Assembly: GCF_030698125.1 (NCBI RefSeq)
Contig: NZ_JAUYNV010000013.1
Location: 1-62,185, forward strand
Length of the DNA stretch: 62,185 bases
Origin: Methyloversatilis sp.
GTDB lineage: Bacteria > Pseudomonadota > Gammaproteobacteria > Burkholderiales > Rhodocyclaceae
Reading direction: 5' to 3'
Part shown: piece after piece, positions 54,374 to 62,185 of the stretch
How positions within the stretch are numbered: the stretch's first letter is position 1
Layout: every line of letters starts with the position of its first letter
Program-made: the position numbers and the translations under genes
Notes under the pieces: model-generated
Seen by the model: only the letters and a program-made list of their open reading frames with translations
What the model was told of the DNA's origin: nothing
The model's database searches: none

Positions 54374-55159
54374 ATGCAGACATCGAACAACGGCAACTGG
54401 GCACTCATCACCGGCGCATCCAGCGGTCTGGGCGTCGAATTCGCCCACATCCTCGCCGCACGCCGCATGAACCTCGTGCTCGCCGCGCGCGGCGTCGCCG
54501 ACATGGAACGGCTGGCCGAGGCGCTGCGCAGCGCGCACGGCATCGAAGTGGTCGTGGAAGGCATCGACCTGTCCCAGCCCGCCGCCGCCGCCGAGCTCAA
54601 GCGGCGCACCGATGCGCGCGGGCTGCGCATCGAAATGCTGATCAACAACGCCGGCTTCGGTCTGCACGGTCCGCTGCTCGACGCCGATCCGGTGCGGCTG
54701 CCGCAGATGCTGCAGCTCAACATGGTCACGCTGACCGAACTGACGCAGCAGTACGCGCAGGACATGGTGCGCCGCGGGCGCGGCCGCATCCTGCTGGTGG
54801 CCAGCCTGCTCGGCTTCATGCCGGCGCCGTTCTACGCCGCCTACGCGGGCACCAAGCACTATGTGCTGGCGCTGGGCGAGGCGCTGCACGACGAACTGGC
54901 GCCGGCCGGCGTGACGGTCACAGTGCTGTCGCCCGGCGTCACGAAGACGGCGTTTTTCAAAGGCTCCGGCCACCATGTGTCGGCCACGTTGAACCTGATG
55001 ATGATGGCGCCGCGCCCGGTCGCCGAAGCGGGCATCCGCGCGCTGATGCAGGGCCGCGCCGGCGTGGTGCCGGGGCTGGCGAACAAGCTGTCCGCCTGGT
55101 CCGCGCGCCTCGCGCCGCGCAGCGTGCAGCGCCGCATCATGCAGGCGCTGCTCGCCTGA
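54374..55159 (+). CDS. Short-chain dehydrogenase/reductase
   Basis: A 261-residue SDR: NAD(P)-binding ALITGASSGLGVEFA, NNAGFG and the catalytic Ser, Tyr and Lys in VASLLGFMPAPFYAAYAGTK. It starts 1 bp after the pump stop, so it is in the RND operon. Substrate unknown. Confidence 0.92.
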   Translation: MQTSNNGNWALITGASSGLGVEFAHILAARRMNLVLAARGVADMERLAEALRSAHGIEVVVEGIDLSQPAAAAELKRRTDARGLRIEMLINNAGFGLHGPLLDADPVRLPQMLQLNMVTLTELTQQYAQDMVRRGRGRILLVASLLGFMPAPFYAAYAGTKHYVLALGEALHDELAPAGVTVTVLSPGVTKTAFFKGSGHHVSATLNLMMMAPRPVAEAGIRALMQGRAGVVPGLANKLSAWSARLAPRSVQRRIMQALLA

Positions 55160-55182
55160 AGTGCGCCGCTGAATGAAGACCG

Positions 55183-55630
55183 CTGTTGGGCATCGCTGCG
55201 CTCACCCCAACCTACGATCGTCACGCCGCTGTCGTTTGCTTCTGTAGGTTGGGGTGAGCGCAGCGATGCCCAACACCCCAGGGTCACCCCCGCACCACCC
55301 ACCCACCCCCGCACCCACCCCGCATGGTGAAACAGCGCCGCAACATCCCCGCCGCCCCACCGTAGGTTGGGGTGAGCGCAGCGATGCCCAACACCCCAGG
55401 GTCACCCCGCACCACCCAGCCACCGCCGCACCCACCCCGCATGGTGAAACAGCGCGGCAACATCCCCACCGTCCCACCCGTAGGTTGGGGTGAGCGCAGC
55501 GATGCCCAACATCCCAAGGTCACCCCGCGCCACCCATCCACCGCAGCACGCCACCCCGCATCAGGAGATCTCGCCGCAATGTCCGCTCTGCACCACTCGT
55601 AGGTTGGGGTGAGCGCAGCGATGCCCAACA
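55183..55630. repeat. REP array with 118-bp tandem units
   Basis: An inverted REP lies at 55183-55215. Direct REPs follow at 55244-55275, 55362-55393, 55480-55511 and 55599-55630, a period of 118-119 bp. The spacer (with CGCATGGTGAAACAGCG and CCCAGGGTCACCCC) is also repeated. This fills the gap between the SDR and the ferredoxin reductase gene, and no gene is visible. Confidence 0.92.
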
Positions 55631-55681
55631 TCACCCCGTCATCGCGCGCGCCCACGTCGATTACCGCCCCAACCAAGCGCG

Positions 55682-57034
55682 CTACGGCGGCGCGCCGCGG
55701 GCGGCCGCCAGCATGTCGTCGACGCGCACGAACTTTTCTGCCGGCTTGTCACGCGCCTGACCACGCGCCTGTTCGACACGTTCGATGGCCTGCCAGGCGG
55801 CGAAATCGATCACCCGGTGCGACCGGCTGTCGAGCAGGGACGCCAGCGCCTGCCGGCCAGGCCGGGAACCGGTGAAGCCCGGCACGTCCTGCAGCAGCCC
55901 GGCCACCGTGTCCAGGCTGTCGGCGCGGTTGGTACCGATGACGCCGGTCGGGCCGCGCTTGATCCAGCCGGTGACGTACCAGCCCGGCAGTGGTGTGCCC
56001 GCTGCATCGACGACGCGGCCGCCGGCGTTCGGAATCACGCCCGCTCGTGCGTCGAATGGCAGGCCGGGCAACGCGGTGCCGCGATAGCCCACGCTGCGGA
56101 ACACCAGACCGGCGTCCAGTTCGAACTGCTCGCCGGTCGCGACGGCCGACTGCGCACCCGGCTCGCCGACGAGTTGCTGCCCGGCCAGCGCGATCCTGCG
56201 CACGCGCCCGTCACCGTGCAGGGCCGCTGGCGCGCGCAGGAAGTGCAGGTGGATGCGTCGTCCGGCTTCCATCGGCCGGGCGGCGAAGCCGCGCAGGATG
56301 TCCAGATTCTTCGCCGCATGCACGATATGGGGCAGCGTCAGTTCATGCCGGCAGGCCTCGCCGGGTTCGAGCGCCGCCGGATCGACCACCGGCTGCCAGC
56401 CGGGCAGGGTGCCCAGTTCGCGCAGCTCCTTCGGTGTGAATTTCGCCTGCACCGGACCGCGCCGCCCCACGAGGTGGATGTCGCGGATGCGCGAGCCGGC
56501 CAGCGCGTCGAGCGCGTGCTGCGCCATGTCGGTGCGGCGCAGTTCGTCGACCGGACGGGCGAGGATGCGACACACGTCGATCGCCACATTTCCCTGGCCG
56601 ATGACCACCGCCACCTCCTGCGACAGGTCAAACGACAAATGTGCGTGATCCGGGCTGCCGTTGTACCAGCCGACGAAATCGCCCGCCGCATGCACGCCCG
56701 GCAGGTCTTCGCCGGGAATGCCGAGCGTGCGGTCCGCCCCGGCGCCGCAGGCCACGATGACCGCGTGATACATCGCGGCAAGCTCGTCGGCGGTCACGTC
56801 GCGGCCGAGCGCCACATTGCCGAAGAAGCGCAGCTTCGGGTCGGCGGCGATCTGCGCGAACACCGCGCTGACCGACTTCAGCTTCGCGTGGTCCGGCGCC
56901 ACGCCGAAGCGCACCAGCCCGTACGGCACCGGCAGGCGCTCCAGCAGGTCGACCTCGACATCGAGCCCGCTCGCCAACAGCGCCTCGGCGGCATAGAAGC
57001 CGCTCGGACCGCTGCCGACGATGGCGACGCGCAT
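55682..57034 (-). CDS. FprA/adrenodoxin-reductase-type ferredoxin-NADP reductase
   Basis: A 450-residue flavoprotein: FAD-binding RVAIVGSGPSGFYAAEALL, PVPYGLVRFGVAPDH and NADP-binding VVIGQGNVAIDVCRILARPV; the C-terminal FAD motif GWIKRGPTGVIGTNRADS is intact. It moves electrons between NADPH and ferredoxin. The ATG at 57034 follows AGGA; one at 57055 also exists. It follows the FdxA-type gene by 26 bp and probably works with it. Confidence 0.93.
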   Translation of the reverse strand: MRVAIVGSGPSGFYAAEALLASGLDVEVDLLERLPVPYGLVRFGVAPDHAKLKSVSAVFAQIAADPKLRFFGNVALGRDVTADELAAMYHAVIVACGAGADRTLGIPGEDLPGVHAAGDFVGWYNGSPDHAHLSFDLSQEVAVVIGQGNVAIDVCRILARPVDELRRTDMAQHALDALAGSRIRDIHLVGRRGPVQAKFTPKELRELGTLPGWQPVVDPAALEPGEACRHELTLPHIVHAAKNLDILRGFAARPMEAGRRIHLHFLRAPAALHGDGRVRRIALAGQQLVGEPGAQSAVATGEQFELDAGLVFRSVGYRGTALPGLPFDARAGVIPNAGGRVVDAAGTPLPGWYVTGWIKRGPTGVIGTNRADSLDTVAGLLQDVPGFTGSRPGRQALASLLDSRSHRVIDFAAWQAIERVEQARGQARDKPAEKFVRVDDMLAAARGAPP

Positions 57035-57060
57035 TGGCTGTCCTGCCACGGCCATCGCGC

Positions 57061-57366
57061 TCAGAAGCCGAGCTGGCGGCGCTTGTCGTCGGCCCCGTCC
57101 AGCGGCGGCAGTTTGGTGCGGATCACCGGGTAGCGTTCCGCCGCCTTCGCATTGATGTCCATCCAGTGCAGCTGGTCTTCCGGCAGGTCGAATTCCTCGA
57201 CGATGGCGCGCACCGGGCAGGCCGGTATGCAGGCGCCGCAGTCGATGCACACCTGCGGATTGATGTACACGCGCACCTCATTGACATGGAAGCAGGCCAC
57301 CGGGCAGGTGGTCACGCAGTCGGTGAAGCGGCAGCCGCGGCAGCTTTCGGTGACGACGTGGGTCAT
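57061..57366 (-). CDS. FdxA-type 7Fe ferredoxin
   Basis: A 101-residue ferredoxin: CRGCRFTDCVTTCPVACF and CIDCGACIPACPVRAI match the [3Fe-4S][4Fe-4S] ferredoxins. The C-terminal ~45 residues continue as in FdxA. It lies between the molybdopterin enzyme gene and the ferredoxin reductase. Confidence 0.93.
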   Translation of the reverse strand: MTHVVTESCRGCRFTDCVTTCPVACFHVNEVRVYINPQVCIDCGACIPACPVRAIVEEFDLPEDQLHWMDINAKAAERYPVIRTKLPPLDGADDKRRQLGF

Positions 57367-57373
57367 GGCGCCC

Positions 57374-59506
57374 TCACACCTTCCGCACTTCGACCAGATT
57401 GTCGCAGTACGTGCCGGCCTGACCCAGATTGCAGTGGCGCGACGACGTGGTCGAATTGACCGCCGTGCCGCTGCGGTTCAGACCCGGCCAGTGGCCGACG
57501 TTGGTCATCATCAGCCCGGGCGACACATCCTCGCTCAGTTCGGCGCGCGCCTCGAAGGCGCCACGCTCGTTGAACACGCGCACATAGCTGCCTTGCTCGA
57601 TCGCCCGCTTTCCCGCATCGACCGGGTGGATCACGATGAGCTGTTCGCCCTGTCGGCGCTGCTGCGTCGGTTCGTTGGCGTACTGCGTGTTCAGGAAGGC
57701 GTGCGGCTTGGGCGACACGAGATTCAGCGGATAGCGGCTGGCCGCTTCGGAAGCCGCGTTTTCGTGCGACGGGATGTAATTGGGCACCGCATCGACCGGC
57801 GTGCCCGGCTGCATGCCTTCATAGCCCGAGCGCCACACCGGCACGACGAAATTGCCGCCGGCCGCCGCGCTGGCCGCGAATTCGCACTTGCCCGACGGCG
57901 TCTTGAAATTGCCCTCGGCATGCGGCGCGCGCTCGCCCGGCAGACCGACGTTGAGCCGCATCCAGCCCTTGTCCTTCAGCTTTTCCAGCGTGATGCCCTG
58001 CATCGCCGGTGCGTCCCAGTCGTACGAGCGGCGGATCATTTCCTCGTCGCTCAGCGACCAGTGCTCGTCGGTGAATCCCATGGCACCGGCCAGCCGGCGG
58101 AACAGTTCGACATTGGGCACGCATTCGCCCGGCGGCGCGATCGCCGGCGTGTTGAGCATCACGTACAGATGACCCCAGGTCACCATCAGGTCGAGCTGTT
58201 CCGCCTGCATGGTGGCCGGCAGCAGGATGTCGGCGTACTTCGCGGTGTCGGTGATGAACAGTTCGCTGGCCACCGTGAACAGGTCTTCGCGCATCAGCCC
58301 GGCCACGATCTGGCCGGCATTCGGCGCCTGCGACACCGGATTCGAGTTGTAGACGAACAGCGACTTGATCGGCGGGTCGAGCGGCATGGCGCCAGTGAGC
58401 GCGGCGCCCAGATCGAGTTCGTTGATGACGCGCGTGCCCGGCTTGATCCAGTCCGGCCGGCACATGAAATCGAAGCGGAACGGAAATTCCCAGATCGGCA
58501 TTTCCACCGTGCCGCCACCGACATGGCGCCAGGCGCCGGTCAGCGCCGGCAGACAGGTGATGGCGCGGATCGCGTCGCCGCCGCCCGGGCTGCGCTCCAC
58601 CGCCACGCCCTGGCGGATGGCCGACGGTTGCGTGGTGGCGTACTCGCGCGCCAGCGTCAGGATGTCCTGCACCGGAATGCCGGTGATGTCCGACACCCGC
58701 TCGGGCGGAAACTCGGCCGCGCGCGCCGCCAGCTGGTCGTAGCCCACGGTGTACTTTTCGACGTAATCGGCATCGACCAGACCTTCGGCGATGATCACAT
58801 TCATCATGCCCAGCGCCAGTGCGCCGTCGGTGCCCGGCTTGATGCGGATGTGCCAGTCGGCCTGCTTCGCGGTGCGCGTGCGCACCGGGTCGATCACCAC
58901 CACCTTCGCGCCCTTGGCCTTCGCCTCGACGATGAAGGGCCAGGCGTGCAGGTTGGTGTTGAGCATGTTCATGCCCCACACGATGATGTACTTCGAGTGG
59001 GCGAGGCTTTCCACGTCCAGCCCGCCGGTCGGGCCGACGGTCATGATCCACGCGGTCGACGAGCCGGATTCGCAATAGGTCTTTTCCGCCACCGAGGAAC
59101 CGAGCCGGTTGAAGAAGGCGTCGCCGGCGGTCAGGCCGTTCAGCGTGCCCTGATGGCCGAGGTAGCCGTGAGGCATGATGGCCTGCGAGCCGTGGCGGTC
59201 GATGATGTCGGTCCAGCGCGCCTTGATCTCGGCCAGTGCCGCGTCCCACGAAATGCGCTCGAACATGCCCGAACCCTTCGGCCCGACGCGCTTCATCGGG
59301 TACAGCAGGCGGTCCGGGTTGTAGTGGTGCTCGGCGAAATTCTTCAGCTTCACGCACAGCCCGCCACGCGTCATCGGGTGATCCGGGTCGCCGGTCACTT
59401 CCACCAGCTTGTCGTCCTCCACGTGGTACAGGAAGGCACAGGTATCCGGACAATCCTGCGGACAGGCGCCGCGCACGACGCGCGTTTCACTCAGATGCAC
59501 TGACAT
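57374..59506 (-). CDS. Molybdopterin-dependent oxidoreductase
   Basis: A 710-residue DMSO-reductase-superfamily enzyme: [4Fe-4S] motif ACPQDCPDTCAFLYHV with fourth Cys in GGLCVKLKNFAEHH, then TYCESGSSTAW (likely Mo-ligand region), HSKYIIVWGMNMLNTN and HCNLGQAGTYCDNLVEV near the C terminus. There is no Tat signal, so it is cytoplasmic. With the ferredoxin and reductase it forms a three-gene redox unit; the substrate is not evident. Confidence 0.93.
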   Translation of the reverse strand: MSVHLSETRVVRGACPQDCPDTCAFLYHVEDDKLVEVTGDPDHPMTRGGLCVKLKNFAEHHYNPDRLLYPMKRVGPKGSGMFERISWDAALAEIKARWTDIIDRHGSQAIMPHGYLGHQGTLNGLTAGDAFFNRLGSSVAEKTYCESGSSTAWIMTVGPTGGLDVESLAHSKYIIVWGMNMLNTNLHAWPFIVEAKAKGAKVVVIDPVRTRTAKQADWHIRIKPGTDGALALGMMNVIIAEGLVDADYVEKYTVGYDQLAARAAEFPPERVSDITGIPVQDILTLAREYATTQPSAIRQGVAVERSPGGGDAIRAITCLPALTGAWRHVGGGTVEMPIWEFPFRFDFMCRPDWIKPGTRVINELDLGAALTGAMPLDPPIKSLFVYNSNPVSQAPNAGQIVAGLMREDLFTVASELFITDTAKYADILLPATMQAEQLDLMVTWGHLYVMLNTPAIAPPGECVPNVELFRRLAGAMGFTDEHWSLSDEEMIRRSYDWDAPAMQGITLEKLKDKGWMRLNVGLPGERAPHAEGNFKTPSGKCEFAASAAAGGNFVVPVWRSGYEGMQPGTPVDAVPNYIPSHENAASEAASRYPLNLVSPKPHAFLNTQYANEPTQQRRQGEQLIVIHPVDAGKRAIEQGSYVRVFNERGAFEARAELSEDVSPGLMMTNVGHWPGLNRSGTAVNSTTSSRHCNLGQAGTYCDNLVEVRKV

Positions 59507-59675
59507 GGAAGTCTCCCGGGGTGGCGTTGAAGGCAGGGCGGCCGGGCGCGTCGACGACGCGCCGGCTGCGCGATGGCACCGGGACAAGATAGGAGACGAA
59601 GCACCTGAGGCGACAGGGCCAGTCAGCGAAAAAAGGGGGGTGCCAGGGGGTGGGGCGCCCCCGGGGCATGTCGGG

Positions 59676-60101
59676 CTATCGATCGTTCGGCGTACCGCGC
59701 TGCGCAAACGGATCGAATGCGTCGATGCCCAGCGCCTTGAAGTCGGTCACGTTGCGCGACACCACGGTCAGGCCGTGCGACCGCGCTGTCGCGGCAATCA
59801 TCGCGTCTTCGTACAAGGTGTCGGACTTGCGATGCATGAGCTTTGCCCAATGCCGGAATGCCGCACCATCCATCGGCAGCACGTTGTACGCCCCGGCGAC
59901 CTGCTCCAGCCAGACCTCAATCTCGGCCGCCTTGGCGGCGTCCTGTTCGCGCGTCAGCTCGATGCCTGCCTGAATCTCGCCGATCGTGACGGCAGAAAGA
60001 AACAGGCTGGAGTCATCGACCGATTGCAGCCACGCCACGACACCCCCGTGAGGTCTGGGCCTGCGCAGCTCCGAAACGACGTTTGTATCGAGCCGATGCA
60101 A
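59676..60101 (-). CDS. VapC-type PIN-domain toxin
   Basis: A 141-residue PIN-domain ribonuclease: HRLDTNVVSELRRPR with the first acidic residue, SAVTIGEIQAGIEL with the second, and LYEDAMIAATARSHG with the third. The start is TTG at 60101, right after the antitoxin gene; family starts agree. It is the toxin of a type II pair. Confidence 0.9.
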   Translation of the reverse strand: MHRLDTNVVSELRRPRPHGGVVAWLQSVDDSSLFLSAVTIGEIQAGIELTREQDAAKAAEIEVWLEQVAGAYNVLPMDGAAFRHWAKLMHRKSDTLYEDAMIAATARSHGLTVVSRNVTDFKALGIDAFDPFAQRGTPNDR

Positions 60102-60109
60102 ATAAGTAA

Positions 60110-60367
60110 CTACTTCTGGGCTTCGACCGGCCGACGTCGGCCGTGTCCGCGCGGCGGTGCGATCGCCTCAGCGCGCGCGTCATCGGACAGCAGCAGTTCC
60201 TTCAGCGAAGGACGCGCGGCCGACTGCAGCCTGCGCCACTCCTGAACCGGCACCAGCACGGCCGCTTCAATGCCGCGCCGGGTCACCATCTGCGGCCCCT
60301 CTGCGAGGCAGGCATCCAGAAACTCACTGAACCGCGCTTTTGCATCCTGAACAGACCATGTATCCAT
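60110..60367 (-). CDS. Phd/YefM-family antitoxin
   Basis: An 85-residue antitoxin: MDTWSVQDAKARFSEFLDAC then PQMVTRRGIEAAVLVPVQEW, the DNA-binding Phd fold, and a flexible C-terminal arm that neutralises the toxin. GAGGTAAT precedes the ATG at 60367. It overlaps no gene and is 8 bp before the VapC-type toxin. Confidence 0.9.
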   Translation of the reverse strand: MDTWSVQDAKARFSEFLDACLAEGPQMVTRRGIEAAVLVPVQEWRRLQSAARPSLKELLLSDDARAEAIAPPRGHGRRRPVEAQK

Positions 60368-60549
60368 GATTACCTCGAACAAACCAGATGACTGACTAGA
60401 TTTTCAGCAAGTGGGGTGGGGTCAGACAAAGGGGGTAGTTCTTACTTGGGTCGATTTAGGGCGATTCCGTTAAGGCGATCGGACGCTTACAAAGTTGCGT
60501 CTGAAGATGCGAGAATCTCGCGATTAAGTTAGACGAAATTGGCTCAAAA

Positions 60550-61635
60550 GTGATCGATGGCATCCGTATTGAGGGGGTTGACCTCTTTTGTGGCGCCGGT
60601 GGCCTATCTTGTGGGCTGGCGACCCAAGGGGTTCGTGTGGTTGCAGGCATCGACGTGGACCCAGCGTGTCAGTACCCCTATGAAGCCAACCACGAAGGAG
60701 CTAGGTTCCTGCTGCGCGATGTCACAACGGTTAGCGGCGAAGAGCTGAATGCGCTGTGGTCGCCAGGTGTTGTGCGGCTCTTGGCTGGATGTGCTCCATG
60801 CCAGCCGTTTTCTAGTTACGCCAACACAGCCTCTGTCGACAAAGCCAAGTGGCGTTTGCTCCGGGAGTTCGCCCGTCTGGTGGACGAAAGCCGGCCAGAC
60901 TTAGTCACCATGGAAAACGTACCTCGCTTGCAGAAGGCGCAGCCTTTCAAAGATTTTCTGTGCGCATTGAAGCGGGGGGGGTATCAAGTGGCCTACGCAG
61001 TAGTCAACGCTGCCGACTACGGCACGCCCCAGCAGCGAAAACGGCTGGTACTCGTGGCATCCCGACTCGGCCCGGTAGCCGCGCCAGAACCGACGCACAA
61101 AGGATCGGAGAACTGGGTGACGGTGCGCCGCGCTGTGGGACACCTAAAGAAGCTCAAGGATGGTCAGGCCTGCAAAAGTGACCCCCTGCACGTCGCCTCA
61201 AACCTTTCAGAACTTAATCGTGCGCGCATCCGAGTCAGCAAGCCAGGCGGTACTTGGCGCGACTGGCCGGATCATTTGGTGGCTGCCTGCCACCAGCGGG
61301 AAAGCGGCAAGCACTCCGCGGGCGTTTACGGGCGCATGGAATGGGACAAACCCGCGCCGACGATGACTACCCTATGCAATGGTTACGGCAACGGCCGCTT
61401 CGGTCACCCGGAGCAGCACCGCGGCATTTCCCTTCGCGAGGCGGCGATTTTCCAGTCGTTCCCTGAGACTTACCGCTTTGCCCGGGAAGGCGAGAAGGTA
61501 TCCGTCAAGACGGTCGCTAGGCTTATTGGCAATGCTGTTCCTCCGAAGCTGGGAGAGGCAGTGGCCAAGGCCCTTAACGCGTCGGTTCAGGCCGCTGCAG
61601 GCGCAGCCGCAGGAGCGGGCGGTTGCGCTAGGTAG
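60550..61635 (+). CDS. C5-cytosine DNA methyltransferase
   Basis: A 361-residue m5C methyltransferase with motif I VDLFCGAGGLSCGLA, motif IV GCAPCQPFSSY, motif VI TMENVPRL, motif VIII GTPQQRKRLVLVA and motif X IGNAVPPKLGEAV. GTG at 60550 is the start. The base composition is visibly lower in GC than its neighbours, a sign of transfer. No restriction enzyme gene is obvious; the HEPN gene overlaps its end. Confidence 0.93.
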   Translation: MIDGIRIEGVDLFCGAGGLSCGLATQGVRVVAGIDVDPACQYPYEANHEGARFLLRDVTTVSGEELNALWSPGVVRLLAGCAPCQPFSSYANTASVDKAKWRLLREFARLVDESRPDLVTMENVPRLQKAQPFKDFLCALKRGGYQVAYAVVNAADYGTPQQRKRLVLVASRLGPVAAPEPTHKGSENWVTVRRAVGHLKKLKDGQACKSDPLHVASNLSELNRARIRVSKPGGTWRDWPDHLVAACHQRESGKHSAGVYGRMEWDKPAPTMTTLCNGYGNGRFGHPEQHRGISLREAAIFQSFPETYRFAREGEKVSVKTVARLIGNAVPPKLGEAVAKALNASVQAAAGAAAGAGGCAR

Positions 61636-62091
61636 CGCTGGTTCCGCAGGTAATTGTCTACCTCGGCAGCAATCTTGCGCAGGGTGTCAAAGACCGATGA
61701 AGAGTCAGCTTCCAGAGACTCGACCGAAAGGTCTCGACCAAGGTCGGTGAAGCTCTTCTCCCCGTGCGCCAGCAGGTTTCGCTTTGTCTTGACTGCCTGA
61801 AGAGCCGGGCTCGTCAAGTGGCTGGGTGGCCTATCGTCCGGTGTCGGATCCACCACGCCGAACTTTTTCAGCTGCTCGTAGAACACGAGGCCGTCAACGC
61901 TGCCGGAGATGCCGTCCCCCCGCTTGTCTTTAGCAGAGGCCCGGCCTTGCCAGTCTGAAATCCAGTAAGAGAAGAGGCTCTTGTGCAGCGGGGCTGCAGA
62001 CATGAGGACCGCAGTGTTCTTTTCCTTCCTGACTGTCTTCAGAACGTAAGCGTCCAGCCGTTCCACCTTGAGGCAGGAGAAGTCGGCCCGT
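61587..62091 (-). pseudogene. HEPN-domain protein gene truncated by an insertion sequence
   Basis: The frame codes at least 159 residues from a GTG at 62066, and reads further upstream as ..LRADFSCLKVERLDAYV, into the insertion sequence at about 62092, so the N terminus is lost. The conserved R-x4-H motif RNLLAH (in AVKTKRNLLAHGEK) marks a HEPN ribonuclease of the MAE_28990 kind. It is convergent with the methyltransferase and overlaps its last 49 bases. Probably a defence gene now inactive. Confidence 0.7.
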
Positions 62092-62185
62092 AGTGTCCGC
62101 CAATTTTTAGGTGGACACTATGCAAGCGAAGGTGGCAGTGAAACGCAAGCGGCGGCGGCACAGTGAAGAGTTCAAGGCGCAGGTG
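62092..62185 (+). mobile_element. Left end of an insertion sequence with its first ORF
   Basis: TGTCCGCC...AGGTGGACA (62094-62117) forms a short inverted repeat at the IS end. The ORF from ATG 62120 runs off the window: 22 residues, basic, RRRHSEEFKAQV, the start of an IS3- or IS66-type OrfA with an N-terminal helix-turn-helix. It interrupts the HEPN gene. Confidence 0.75.
62120..62185 (+). CDS. Partial IS transposase OrfA (window edge)
   Basis: Only 22 residues are visible: a basic stretch followed by HSEEFKAQV, the common start of IS3/IS66-type OrfA DNA-binding proteins. The gene continues past the window. Family cannot be settled from this fragment. Confidence 0.65.
   Translation, partial: MQAKVAVKRKRRRHSEEFKAQV

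Noticed and set aside
51130-54819. 1229-residue minus-strand ORF opposite the RND pump
   Set aside because: Very long because of GC-rich codon bias, but low in recognisable sequence and antisense to a clear RND transporter.
55183-55630. Possible CRISPR array at 55 kb
   Set aside because: Spacers are themselves repeated and the 118-bp units carry REP cores; no cas genes.
57152-59503. 783-residue plus-strand ORF opposite the molybdopterin enzyme
   Set aside because: Antisense shadow; His/Arg-rich with no motif, while the minus strand has a full family match.

Overview
The window is GC-rich (about two thirds G+C) chromosomal DNA. It carries one large nitrogen-fixation island with its electron-supply and Fe-S assembly genes, followed by ordinary accessory genes. 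The gene set, the nif-linked rnf operon, an isc operon with hscA and fdx, and the GTAGGTTGGGGTGAGC-type REP elements suggest a betaproteobacterial diazotroph, possibly of the Rhodocyclales. That placement is inference, because there is no rRNA or other taxonomic marker here.

Layout. 1-375: three and a half tandem 104-bp repeats, each holding a REP core. 391-5437 (minus): nifE-nifN-nifX-DUF269-DUF683-fdxB-nifQ, for FeMo-cofactor assembly. 5639-5953 (minus): unknown small protein, divergent from 6072-8786 (plus), which holds a receiver-like protein lacking the phospho-Asp, an AAA+ ATPase and the flavodoxin NifF. 8799-9839: REP elements around a REP-associated tyrosine transposase (RAYT). 9864-14070 (minus): nifHDK with a strong terminator. 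14221-14448: nifH promoter, one perfect NifA site, and a divergent sigma54 promoter for a truncated haemoglobin operon (14481-15995). 16134-16620: two small unknown genes. 16784-26095 (minus): a sixteen-gene nifB operon: nifB, fdxN, A-type Fe-S carrier, TPR protein, LRV, two NifZ-domain proteins, DUF protein, NifS homologue, nifT, unknown, DegT homologue without its PLP lysine, degenerate SIR2-like protein, [2Fe-2S] ferredoxin, Cys-rich protein, unknown. 26300-27877: FAD amine oxidase behind a sigma54-type promoter. 28097-30333: selO, osmC-like and a small unknown gene. 30427-35062 (minus): iscS-iscU-erpA-like-iscA-hscA-fdx. 35395-40736 (plus): rnfABCDGEH, followed by a SagB-type double nitroreductase, a rhodanese-ankyrin fusion and a DedA-rhodanese fusion. 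44332-45585: an Hsp70-like protein. 45696-54372: a membrane-linked sigma54 activator and a TetR-controlled RND efflux system, then an SDR. 55183-55630: REP array. 55682-59506 (minus): ferredoxin reductase, FdxA-type ferredoxin and molybdopterin oxidoreductase. 59676-60367: Phd/VapC-type toxin-antitoxin. 60550-62185, less GC-rich: C5 DNA methyltransferase, a HEPN gene cut by an insertion sequence, and the start of that element.

How it fits together. NifHDK is the enzyme. NifB, NifEN, NifX, NifQ and ferredoxins build the cofactor. NifS/IscS, IscU, A-type carriers, HscA and Fdx supply Fe-S clusters. Rnf and NifF deliver low-potential electrons, and the truncated haemoglobin probably handles O2 or NO. 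Promoters with GG-N10-GC spacing, several beside TGT-N10-ACA-like sites, precede nifE, nifH, the globin, nifB, the amine oxidase, iscS and rnfA. These genes therefore look like one NifA/sigma54 regulon. nifA, nifL, nifU, nifV, nifW, nifM and draTG are not in the window.

The least explained parts are the pseudo-receiver/AAA+ pair beside nifF, the lysine-less DegT and degenerate SIR2-like proteins in the nifB operon, the SagB-rhodanese-ankyrin tail of the rnf operon, and the amine oxidase that seems to belong to the nif regulon.
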